Source: Natronomonas pharaonis DSM 2160 (GTDB lineage: Archaea > Halobacteriota > Halobacteria > Halobacteriales > Haloarculaceae). Taken from it: 64,000 nucleotides of DNA. Shown here piece by piece: positions 9,836-16,966 of this stretch (positions are counted from its first letter, which is position 1; the number at the start of each line of letters is the position of its first letter). Under the pieces are notes generated by a model that was not told the origin of the DNA, ran no database searches, and worked only from the letters and a program-made list of their open reading frames with translations. The position numbers were made by a program, and so were the translations under genes. The stretch covers positions 1,302,001 through 1,366,000 of the forward strand of contig NC_007426.1 in the NCBI RefSeq assembly GCF_000026045.1. Reading direction: 5' to 3'.

Positions 9836-10206
9836 GCAAAAGCCCACTCGTTTACGGGTGTGGATGAAGCCGACAACTAGAACCCTCTCCACGAGATCGA
9901 GCCATCCCGGAGTTTTATTCTCAATCGGGACGTAGCCATGACCACGCCGAGGCGGTTTCGCCGCCCTGGTAAACGGATAATATCGGGATTCGGGCCACGC
10001 CACGTCTGGAGGAACCCCCTTTGGGCCGCTGGCTGTGGATGCCGAACAGCACGGTAACTCTGAATCCCATGCCGGGATAGGAGTACCGGCGGCTTGGCCC
10101 CGCCAGGAGTTCTGGTCATGCCGACTGGACTGCAAACCTGAAACTCCCAACCAAGCGGTGCGGTGCCGTGGGAATCCCACCCCGTTCACGGGGGGGAGGA
10201 GGTCAA
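9836..10206 (+). mobile_element. IS200/IS605 (IS1341-type) element remnant with end-like hairpins
   Basis: No frame encodes an intact transposase. The right part, 10169-10206, has TGGGAATCCC, a hairpin with arms CCCCG and CGGGG around TTCA, then GGAGGAGGTCAAC. This resembles the end that follows tnpB genes in haloarchaeal IS1341-type elements, where sense-overlapping RNAs (now known as guide-RNA scaffolds for TnpB) map. A second, similar unit at 9840-9874 reads GCCCACTCG, TTTA, CGGGTGTGGATGAAGCCGAC. The 300 nt between shows only broken frames. The assignment is from memory of element ends, not a search, so it is moderate. Confidence 0.45.
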
Positions 10207-10258
10207 CCCAGAACCAGACATCTTGCCCGTCGCTTCGCTCCTGCGCGAGCTGCGACTG

Positions 10259-10276
10259 GTAGGGATTCAAATCCCG
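10259..10276 (+). repeat. T-arm-like tRNA fragment
   Basis: GTAGGGATTCAAATCCCG resembles a tRNA T-arm and shares TTCAAATCCCG with tRNA-Ala, but no matching D-arm or anticodon arm precedes it. It is read as a leftover tRNA 3' fragment on the plus strand. Confidence 0.35.
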
Positions 10277-10309
10277 CTTCGACTATTCTCGCTCGTAGAA
10301 ATCGCTCCG

Positions 10310-10324
10310 ATGGACTCGCCGGGA
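10310..10324 (-). repeat. 15-bp exact copy of the tRNA-Ala 3' terminus
   Basis: ATGGACTCGCCGGGA is identical to 10387-10401, which covers the 3' end of tRNA-Ala. The two copies are direct repeats 77 bp apart. Integrases often duplicate tRNA 3' ends, so this is a candidate att remnant. Confidence 0.5.
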
Positions 10325-10387
10325 CTGAGCAAACCCGATGGGTTTGCGACGGTCGGCGAGAGAATGAGTCGAGCGAAGCGAGACGAA

Positions 10388-10459
10388 TGGACTCGCCGGG
10401 ATTTGAACCCGGGGCCTTCCCCGTGCCAGGGGGATGATCTACCGCTGATCTACGAGCCC
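10388..10459 (-). tRNA. tRNA-Ala (anticodon GGC)
   Basis: 72 nt without encoded CCA. The 5' acceptor strand GGGCTCG pairs with CGAGTCC (one G-T) and the discriminator is A. The D-arm is AGATCAGCGGTAGATC, the anticodon arm TCCCC-CTGGCAC-GGGGA has anticodon GGC (reads GCC/GCT), and the T-arm is CCGGG-TTCAAAT-CCCGG. TTTATCA at 10491-10497 on the minus strand is a likely TATA box. Partial copies of its 3' end lie at 9805 and 10310. Confidence 0.95.
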
Positions 10460-10490
10460 TCGAACGCAACAGGTTGTACCGGGGTGGAAT

Positions 10491-10497
10491 TGATAAA
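10491..10497 (-). promoter_or_regulatory. TATA box of tRNA-Ala
   Basis: TTTATCA on the minus strand is 32-38 nt upstream of the tRNA 5' end at 10459, leaving a short 5' leader for RNase P. Confidence 0.45.
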
Positions 10498-10650
10498 CCC
10501 ATCGAACTGCTGGAGGGCGTGTGAACGGAAGCCACAGTTGTGACGGGTTTGTTGACGGGCGTTCCAACCGTACTTTAGAAAACACAAATCCGTCGATAAT
10601 CCGCCGCCCACTCCGTTAGAGTCAAACACCTACCGGTGGTAATGTGGGGC

Positions 10651-11067
10651 ATGAGCACGGAGGGAGAACAGCGGACGATTCGGTGTCTGGTGGCGAAAGT
10701 CGGCCTCGACGGCCACGACCGTGGGGCCCACGTCATCGCCCGAGCGTTCCGTGATGCCGGCTTCGAGGTCATCTATTCGGGGCTGCACAACTCGCCGGAC
10801 GAAATCGTACAGGCGGCCGTCCAAGAGGACGTCGACGTACTGGGTATCTCGATTCTCTCGGGGGCACACGACACGCTCGTCCCGAAGATACTCGATGGGC
10901 TCAAAGAGTACGACGCCTTCGAGGACACGCTCGTCATCACCGGCGGTATCATCCCCGACGAGGACCACGACGAACTCTACGACGCCGGCGTCGACGAGAT
11001 ATTCGGTCCCGGGGCCTCGATGGAAGAGACGATAACGTTTGTCCGTGAAAACGCCCCCGAGCGATAG
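10651..11067 (+). CDS. mcmA2: Methylmalonyl-CoA mutase small (B12-binding) subunit
   Basis: 138 residues, a stand-alone cobalamin-binding domain. VGLDGHDRGAHVIARAF holds the DxHxxG motif whose His becomes the lower axial ligand of B12; SGAHDTLVPK and TGGIIPDED are the other cofactor loops. In archaea the mutase is split, and this subunit pairs with a separate catalytic chain not present in this window. It interconverts methylmalonyl-CoA and succinyl-CoA in propionate and branched-chain catabolism. ATG 10651 is preferred to upstream in-frame starts. The next gene, meaB, begins at the base after its stop. Confidence 0.95.
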   Translation: MSTEGEQRTIRCLVAKVGLDGHDRGAHVIARAFRDAGFEVIYSGLHNSPDEIVQAAVQEDVDVLGISILSGAHDTLVPKILDGLKEYDAFEDTLVITGGIIPDEDHDELYDAGVDEIFGPGASMEETITFVRENAPER

Positions 11068-12129
11068 ATGTCGGACGACGAAACGCTCATCGAGGAGCTG
11101 CTGGCCGGCAAGCATCGTGCGCTCGCCCGCGTGATAACGAAAATCGAGGACCGAAGCCCCGGCTATCGGGACCTGGTGTCGTCGCTGCATGCCCACACCG
11201 GCAACGCTGAGGTCATCGGCATCACGGGCTCTCCCGGCGCCGGAAAGTCGACGCTTGTCGACAAAATGGCCGCGACCTACCGCGAGCGCGGCGAGACAGT
11301 CGGCGTCATCGCCATCGACCCCTCGTCGCCTTTTACCGGCGGAGCGGTGCTCGGCGACCGCATCCGGATGGCTTCGAACGTCGGCGATATGGATGTCTTT
11401 TTCCGGTCGATGTCCGCCCGCGGCTCGCTCGGCGGGCTCTCGACGGCGACGACTGATGCGGTCAAGGCGCTCGATGCCTTCGGCAAGGACAAAATCATCG
11501 TCGAGACGGTCGGAGCGGGCCAAAACGAAATCGAGGTCGTCAAAACCGCCGACACGGTGGCGGTGCTTGTCCCGCCCGGGTCCGGCGACGACGTCCAGAT
11601 GCTCAAGGCCGGTATCCTCGAAATTGCCGATGTTTTCGTAGTCAACAAGGCAGACCTCGATGGAGCCGACCGGACGGTAATGGAGCTTCGGGAGATGGTC
11701 GAGATGCGTGATAACTCGCCGATGGCAGGCCACCACGGCGCGGATACCATCGATATCGGTGGCGGAACTGACGACCCGGACGGCGACGCGGACGGCTGGG
11801 AGCCGCCGATTGTCGAGACGGTCGCAAAGAGCGGCGACGGCGTCGAGGAGTTCCTCGGTGTGCTTGCCGACCACGTCGAGTGGCTGAAGGAGACCGGCGA
11901 GCGACAGACACAGGTCGAAAAGCGCTACGCCGCCGAGATTCGGACCCTACTGCGGGAGGATACGGCGACCCTTCTCGAAGCGGAAATCGAAGCCCGTGGC
12001 GGCCTCGACCAGTACGTCCAGCAGGTGCTACAGCGGGAGACAGACCCCTACACTGTCGCTGACGACATCGTTGAGCCACTGGCCGACTGCGTCCGGAAGC
12101 GCCGCGAGCACGAAGACGACTATACATAA
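11068..12129 (+). CDS. meaB: MeaB/ArgK family G-protein chaperone of methylmalonyl-CoA mutase
   Basis: 353 residues. The P-loop is GSPGAGKST (residues 54-62), followed by AIDPSSPFTGGAVLGDRIRM, VETVGAGQNEIEV (switch/G3) and VNKADLDGADR (G4, NKxD). The C-terminal helices include the dimerisation arm. MeaB loads and protects the adenosylcobalamin of methylmalonyl-CoA mutase using GTP. It starts directly after the stop of the mutase B12 subunit (TAG-ATG), which fits the usual partnership. Confidence 0.96.
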   Translation: MSDDETLIEELLAGKHRALARVITKIEDRSPGYRDLVSSLHAHTGNAEVIGITGSPGAGKSTLVDKMAATYRERGETVGVIAIDPSSPFTGGAVLGDRIRMASNVGDMDVFFRSMSARGSLGGLSTATTDAVKALDAFGKDKIIVETVGAGQNEIEVVKTADTVAVLVPPGSGDDVQMLKAGILEIADVFVVNKADLDGADRTVMELREMVEMRDNSPMAGHHGADTIDIGGGTDDPDGDADGWEPPIVETVAKSGDGVEEFLGVLADHVEWLKETGERQTQVEKRYAAEIRTLLREDTATLLEAEIEARGGLDQYVQQVLQRETDPYTVADDIVEPLADCVRKRREHEDDYT

Positions 12130-12153
12130 GCGGTCGGGTGCTGACGGGGCAGT

Positions 12154-13077
12154 ATGGCCCCGAAACACCTGGTCCGCAACGCTGCGGTCGGTCTTGGTGC
12201 GGTGGTTGTCGGCAACCGCCTCCTCCGCTGTTCTCCGGAGACGCTTGCCCCGCCGCTTGCGAGGACACAACAGACCTACGAGTGGCAGCACCGCGACGTC
12301 GCGTACACGGAAGCCGGCGACCCCGACGCGCCGGACCTCGTGTTGTTGCACGCCCCCGAGTTGCCCCGGTCGAGCCACGAGTTCCGGTACGTCATCGACG
12401 CGCTGTCGGAGACCCACCATGTTTTCGCCCCGGACCTGCCCGGGTTCGGTCGCTCGGCGCAGCTTCCCGAGACGTACGACGCCGAGGGGTACAGTGGGTT
12501 TCTGCAGTCGTTTCTATCGGACATGACAGAACAGCCCACCGTCGTCGCCGCCTCGGTCACAGCAGCGTACGCAGTCGCCGCCGGGACGGATGCCAACGCA
12601 GCGACCGATATCGATGAGTACGTTCTCATCTGCCCGACGACGACGGCCCCGCAGACTACCCGTCGGCTCGCACCGGCGTACTCGCTCCCGGTCGCCGGGG
12701 AGGCGTTCCGGAACGTCACGATGTCGAAGCCGATGCTCCGATACCGGTTCGGAACCGATGGTTTCGCGGAACCGTCGGCGATGACAGCCGAGTGGCTTCG
12801 GTACAGCTGGCAGGCGTCCCACCGGCAGGGTGGCCACCGGCTGCTGGCGGCACGCGCTGCTGGGCGACTAGATTCGGATATCGACCTCGGGTCGGTGCTG
12901 TCGGAAACTGCGACGACGACAACGCTTCTGTGGGGCCGGGAAGCCGACAGCCCGCCGGTCGCTGCGGGGCGGCGGCTGGCGACGGCCGCGGACGCCCGGC
13001 TCGTCGTCTTTGAGAACGCAGCGACGCTGCCGCACGCAGAACACCCGGAGCCGTTCGTCGAGCTATTCGACGCCTAA
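12154..13077 (+). CDS. Alpha/beta hydrolase with an atypical nucleophile elbow
   Basis: 307 residues. VLLHAPELPRSSHEFRYV forms the oxyanion region, HHVFAPDLPGFGRSA is the usual strand-5 approach, and LPHAEHPEPFVELF supplies the catalytic His. The nucleophile elbow reads VVAASVTAAYA: the Ser is kept but the flanking glycines of G-x-S-x-G are alanines, so activity may be altered. The first ~35 residues may be a membrane anchor (AAVGLGAVVVGN). It is 24 nt downstream of meaB and overlaps the end of the convergent response regulator by 3 nt. The substrate is unknown. Confidence 0.85.
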   Translation: MAPKHLVRNAAVGLGAVVVGNRLLRCSPETLAPPLARTQQTYEWQHRDVAYTEAGDPDAPDLVLLHAPELPRSSHEFRYVIDALSETHHVFAPDLPGFGRSAQLPETYDAEGYSGFLQSFLSDMTEQPTVVAASVTAAYAVAAGTDANAATDIDEYVLICPTTTAPQTTRRLAPAYSLPVAGEAFRNVTMSKPMLRYRFGTDGFAEPSAMTAEWLRYSWQASHRQGGHRLLAARAAGRLDSDIDLGSVLSETATTTTLLWGREADSPPVAAGRRLATAADARLVVFENAATLPHAEHPEPFVELFDA

Positions 13078-14096
13078 GAGAGTTCGATGGACACCGGCAC
13101 CGAAGACGGCGGGTTCTGGTCGAGGAGTTCACGGATAACCTCCAATTCGTCACGGACCCGCTCTTTGTCGCCTGCGTCGAGTGCCTCACGGGCGCTCGTC
13201 AGGCGGCTCTGTGCCGACCGGACGGACTCGCTTTGGTCCCGTGCCCACTCGCTTGTCAGCTCGTGGCCGAGCCAGTCGCCGAGCAGCTCAACGAAGGCCC
13301 GCTCCCAGGCAGTAAACTCGCTTCGCGGGCCGCTATCGCAGAAACACAGCGTGCCGTACCGCTGGTCGCCGACGTAGACTGGTGTTCCAACGTAGGCTGA
13401 GAACCCCTCATTGGGTTCGGCTTTCTCGCCGGTCGCGACGGCGACGATGCCGCTGCCGTCGACAGTCAATCCGTCGATGTCGTCTGCGAGCGGGATTTCG
13501 CCGTCGGTTTCGAACGGGAGGTCGTCGCTAACGCTTTCGACAAGCTGTTCGCCATTGTCTCCGTCGTGTTCGACCACGGCACTGTACTCCAGCTCCAGCG
13601 TCTCGCGGCCGAGTTCGAGCAGCTCCTCGATTGGCGTTGAGACGCTATCAATGACAGTTCGCGCGAGCTGGCGGAGTGCGGACTCGCGGCGTTGGACAGC
13701 TTCTTCAGCGCGGTAGCGCGCGGCGACGTTTTCGATGCGGTTTGCGAGAACCCGCCACTGTTCGGAGCCGCGGCGCTTGCGGAAGTAGTCAGTAACGCCC
13801 TCGGAGACGGCTTCGCTGGCTATCTCCTCGCTCCCCCGAGCGGTAAACAGGATAAACGGAATGTTCGGGTCCATCTCGCGAACGTACTGCAGCAACTCCA
13901 GACCGTTCATCTCCGGCATGTGGTAGTCGCTAACCACGCAGTCGATATCGTCGGCTTCGACGGCTTCGAGCGCGTCGTTCGGGTCGGTCTCGACACGAAC
14001 CGAGAACTCCTCGCGGAGCGACCCGAGCTGGCTCGCCATGAGGTCGGCCAGCGAGGGGTCATCGTCGACTAGGAGGACGCGAACAGGACCGGCCAT
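13074..14096 (-). CDS. Response regulator with receiver and GAF domains
   Basis: 340 residues. The receiver (about 1-120) has VDDDPS, the phospho-acceptor in CVVSDYHMPEMNG and the GVTDYFRKR end. A helix then leads to a GAF domain (about 145-290) with AYVGTPVYVGDQRYGTLCFCD, and an acidic helical tail. There is no DNA-binding or kinase domain, so output is probably by protein contact or ligand-modulated signalling. Start MAGPVRVLLVDDD is chosen as the standard receiver opening. No partner kinase is adjacent. Confidence 0.9.
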   Translation of the reverse strand: MAGPVRVLLVDDDPSLADLMASQLGSLREEFSVRVETDPNDALEAVEADDIDCVVSDYHMPEMNGLELLQYVREMDPNIPFILFTARGSEEIASEAVSEGVTDYFRKRRGSEQWRVLANRIENVAARYRAEEAVQRRESALRQLARTVIDSVSTPIEELLELGRETLELEYSAVVEHDGDNGEQLVESVSDDLPFETDGEIPLADDIDGLTVDGSGIVAVATGEKAEPNEGFSAYVGTPVYVGDQRYGTLCFCDSGPRSEFTAWERAFVELLGDWLGHELTSEWARDQSESVRSAQSRLTSAREALDAGDKERVRDELEVIRELLDQNPPSSVPVSIELS

Positions 14097-14195
14097 AGCG
14101 AAACGCCGTGGCAAAGCCGGTTAACCCTTCCGGCCATTCGGACTGCCGAAACCGTTCATGGTCCGCGTTAGCACTGCTGTCGGCAGTTTCGCCGG

Positions 14196-14783
14196 CTACG
14201 CATATCGCTCTTCATTCCACGGATTCGCCGTCTGCGAATACCCCCGTTTCTCCCAGTACCCACGTTCCGGCTCGGTCAGGAATTCGACTCCGGAAACCCA
14301 TTTTGCGCCCTTGTAGGCGTAGCGATGCGGCACGACGACCCGGAGCGGACCGCCGTGGTCTGCGGGCAACGGCTCGCCGTCAAGCTCCCACGCAAACAGC
14401 ACCTCCCGACGGTCACACGCCGACAGCGGGAGGTCAGTCGTATACCCGTCGTGGGCGTGGAACATGACGTGTGTCGCCGACGGCTGGACGCCGGCGTGGT
14501 CTGCGAGCGTAGGGAACGGGACTCCAGTAAAGACACAGCCGAGCCGCGACCAGCCGGTAACACAGTGGAAGTCCTGCCGTTGTGTTTCCGCTCCGAGGTC
14601 CGCTAGCTCAGCGGCCGAAAGCGAACATGGCTCGTCGACGGCACCCCACACCTCAAGCGTCCAGTCGTCCGGTACCGACGGCGTCTCGCCCTTCGAGAGG
14701 ACGGGAAACTCGCTGGTTTCCCGCTGTCCCGGCGGAAGCCGGTCCTCGCCGAAGGACTCGTACAGATCCGTAACGTCTCTCAT
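14196..14783 (-). CDS. Molybdopterin-dependent oxidoreductase, sulfite-oxidase fold
   Basis: 195 residues, the compact form of the family. FHCVTGWSRLGCVFTGVPF carries the conserved Cys that binds molybdenum and the W-S signature, and GGPLRVVVPHRYAYKGAKWV is the matching MPT-binding region. No signal peptide is present, so it is cytoplasmic, unlike MsrP. Family members oxidise or reduce small sulfur or nitrogen compounds; the substrate is not predictable. moaA, needed to make its cofactor, lies at 59.7 kb. Confidence 0.9.
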   Translation of the reverse strand: MRDVTDLYESFGEDRLPPGQRETSEFPVLSKGETPSVPDDWTLEVWGAVDEPCSLSAAELADLGAETQRQDFHCVTGWSRLGCVFTGVPFPTLADHAGVQPSATHVMFHAHDGYTTDLPLSACDRREVLFAWELDGEPLPADHGGPLRVVVPHRYAYKGAKWVSGVEFLTEPERGYWEKRGYSQTANPWNEERYA

Positions 14784-14969
14784 CACCCACGGTATGAGCG
14801 TGCGGAAAGTAGGCGTGTCGCTTCGGTAGCCGCCGTGAGCAATCGAGTCCGGGGCGCCTGAGCGTCCGGTAGAGCGACAGTCTGGCTTTCGGAGACGTGA
14901 ATCGTGTTTCAAAAATATACTTTCGGTATCCGGGACCTCGATTTTGCGCCAGGCGAAAAATCCCCGACA

Positions 14970-14978
14970 GTATTAAAT
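14970..14978 (+). promoter_or_regulatory. TATA box for the RHH protein gene
   Basis: GTATTAAAT lies 30-38 nt upstream of ATG 15008, predicting a short leader. Confidence 0.55.
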
Positions 14979-15007
14979 ACCCCATACACAAAGCAACAGG
15001 TAATCCG

Positions 15008-15220
15008 ATGCCGAAGGTACAACTCACCATTCCAGAGCATCTCGAGATGCAGATCGCCCAGCTCGTCGAGGAAGGCGAGTTCGTAAACCGGGAGGAGGCC
15101 ATCGAGGAACTACTGTCGACCGGACTGCGGGCGTACAAGACGAGCGGCCCGATGGACGACGAAGACCCCGGCCTCGAAGAAGACGGGATGATGGGCCACG
15201 ACGACGAGTACGTCTTCTGA
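15008..15220 (+). CDS. Ribbon-helix-helix type small regulator (DUF7120-like)
   Basis: 70 residues. MPKVQLTIPEHLEMQIAQLV is a ribbon-helix-helix opening (beta strand, then helix), and FVNREEAIEELLSTGLRAYK completes the second helix as in CopG/MetJ-type DNA-binding dimers. The C-terminal ~25 residues are very acidic and end EDGMMGHDDEYVF, as in the haloarchaeal DUF7120 proteins I recall. It probably binds DNA or acts as a small adaptor; the target is not evident. No toxin gene is next to it. Confidence 0.85.
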   Translation: MPKVQLTIPEHLEMQIAQLVEEGEFVNREEAIEELLSTGLRAYKTSGPMDDEDPGLEEDGMMGHDDEYVF

Positions 15221-15271
15221 GAGCGTCTCGGCGGCGACGAGCCGTGCGTGTGCTCCACGTTCCCGCACAAA

Positions 15272-15279
15272 GGTTAAAG
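15272..15279 (+). promoter_or_regulatory. TATA box for the UPF0058 gene
   Basis: GGTTAAAG is 24-31 nt upstream of ATG 15303. Confidence 0.45.
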
Positions 15280-15302
15280 AGTTCCTCCCAATACGCACAA
15301 AT

Positions 15303-15581
15303 ATGCACAAAGACGAGCTTCTGGAGCTACACGCCAAGATGGTCTCCATCATGGAGCACTTCCGTGAGATGGACGAAATCGACGCCTCCGTCTTCGACGG
15401 CTACGACGAACTCGACGTGACGCCCGACGACGTCCACAAGTCAAAAAGCGAGCACAAACACGCTGTTTTCGTCCTCGGGAACGCGCTGGCGGAGGTCATG
15501 GCCGAAGACGAGTTCTCCGATGCGGGCCGCATCGGCAAGCGGATGCAGGAGCTGGCCGACGACGCGGAGTCGAAACTGTAG
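15303..15581 (+). CDS. UPF0058 family protein
   Basis: 92 residues, all helical, with the family features MHKDELLELHAKMVSIMEHF, TPDDVHKSKSEHKHAVFVLG and a C-terminal acidic helix. Conserved His residues (2, 10, 19 and the SEHKH cluster) suggest metal binding. The family is archaeal and uncharacterised. It has its own promoter and precedes the menaquinone cluster by about 40 nt. Confidence 0.9.
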   Translation: MHKDELLELHAKMVSIMEHFREMDEIDASVFDGYDELDVTPDDVHKSKSEHKHAVFVLGNALAEVMAEDEFSDAGRIGKRMQELADDAESKL

Positions 15582-15624
15582 GAGACGGACACGTCTAAGG
15601 CGGTGGGGTTCCTAGTACGTGTTG

Positions 15625-16962
15625 ATGGAACCTCTGCGGAGCACGGAGCTGTGCCCCGACGAAACCCAACTCGTCAGCCGGAGCCGTCGGCTTTCGGCGC
15701 CGCCGGACCCGCGGACGGCGCTGTCGATGGCCGACGCTCCGCGAACGCTTTGGGCGGCTCCCGACGAAGCGACCGTCGTCGGCAGTGGTGCTGCTGAGAC
15801 AATCCGCGCCGACGGTAACGACCGGTTCCGTGCCGTCCGCGAGGCCGCAAACGAGCTTTTTGCTACCGGCGACGTTCATGCCGGAACACTTTCAGCGCGC
15901 CCTCGGCTGTTCGGTGGGTTCGCCTTCCACGACGAGCACGACCCGGCGGGTCCGTGGCGCGGCTTCCCTGGCGCGCGGTTCGTGCTCCCCGAAACACAGC
16001 TCACCTACGCCGAGGACGGAACGTGGCTCACGGTCCACGGTGTCGGCCGTGATGTCGAGGCTGTCGAGTCGGCACTAGAGGCCGCTGCTGACCGCTTCGA
16101 TGGCGCGACAACCCCCCGACCGCCAGCCGGCCCGCCCGGAATCGAACGCAGAGAGCGAACGACCTCGAAAGACCGGTGGCGAGAGAGCGTCACCGCTGCA
16201 ATCGACCGCATCGAGGCCGGCGAGCTCCGGAAAGTCGTGCTGGCGCAGGCGTTACAGACGGCGCTGAGCCGACCGGTCTCACTGCCGGATGTCCTCACGC
16301 GGCTTGCCGACACCTATCCTGACTGTTATCGGTTTCTCATTGAGCCGGATGACGGTGGGGCCGGCTTCTTCGGGGCGACACCGGAGCGGCTCGTCGGCCG
16401 ACGCGGCCGCACCGTCGAGACAGGCGCGCTCGCTGGGACAACGGGGCGCGGCGACACGCCCCTCGAAGACGAATGGTTGGCCGAGGAGCTGCGCTCCGAT
16501 GCCAAGAACGTTCACGAACACGAACTTGTCGCCGACGCTATCCGGGACCAGCTACAGCCCTACGCTGCCTCCGTCCGTACCGGCGAGCGCGGCGTCCGGC
16601 GGCTGGCGACCGTCCAGCACCTCGAAACGCCGATAACCGCCGAACTCGCCGCCGACGAGCACGTGCTGTCGCTTGTCGAAGCGCTGCATCCGACTCCGGC
16701 GGTCGGCGGTCTGCCGCCGGACAAGGCGCTTGCGACGATTCGCGACACCGAGCCGTTCGAACGCGGTTGGTATGCCGCCCCGGTCGGCTGGTTCGACGCC
16801 GCGGGCAACGGCTCCTTCGCTGTCGCCATTCGCTCGGCGGTCGCCCACGGTGAGGCCGCGACGCTCTTTGCCGGCGTCGGCATCGTGGCGGATTCCGACC
16901 CCGACCGCGAGTGGGACGAGGTCCAGCTCAAATACCGGCCGATACTCGACGAACTGGAGTGA
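15625..16962 (+). CDS. menF: Isochorismate synthase (menaquinone-specific)
   Basis: 445 residues, a chorismate-binding enzyme fold. RKVVLAQALQTALSRPV, FFGATPERLVGRRGRTVETGALAGT and the C-terminal HPTPAVGGLPPDKAL, FERGWYAAPVGWFDAAGNGSF are the signatures of isochorismate synthases. It converts chorismate to isochorismate, the first committed step of menaquinone synthesis. ATG 15625 is chosen; in-frame GTG 15619 and TTG 15622 would add one or two residues. menD follows within 4 nt. Confidence 0.95.
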   Translation: MEPLRSTELCPDETQLVSRSRRLSAPPDPRTALSMADAPRTLWAAPDEATVVGSGAAETIRADGNDRFRAVREAANELFATGDVHAGTLSARPRLFGGFAFHDEHDPAGPWRGFPGARFVLPETQLTYAEDGTWLTVHGVGRDVEAVESALEAAADRFDGATTPRPPAGPPGIERRERTTSKDRWRESVTAAIDRIEAGELRKVVLAQALQTALSRPVSLPDVLTRLADTYPDCYRFLIEPDDGGAGFFGATPERLVGRRGRTVETGALAGTTGRGDTPLEDEWLAEELRSDAKNVHEHELVADAIRDQLQPYAASVRTGERGVRRLATVQHLETPITAELAADEHVLSLVEALHPTPAVGGLPPDKALATIRDTEPFERGWYAAPVGWFDAAGNGSFAVAIRSAVAHGEAATLFAGVGIVADSDPDREWDEVQLKYRPILDELE

Positions 16963-16966
16963 CGGA

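Noticed and set aside
10163-10543. 126-codon plus-strand frame over the tRNA-Ala gene
   Set aside because: It runs antisense through an intact tRNA and contains tRNA-derived sequence, so it is not a gene.
10630-11874. 414-codon minus-strand frame opposite mcmA2-meaB
   Set aside because: Both plus-strand genes are unmistakable; the frame is an antisense shadow.
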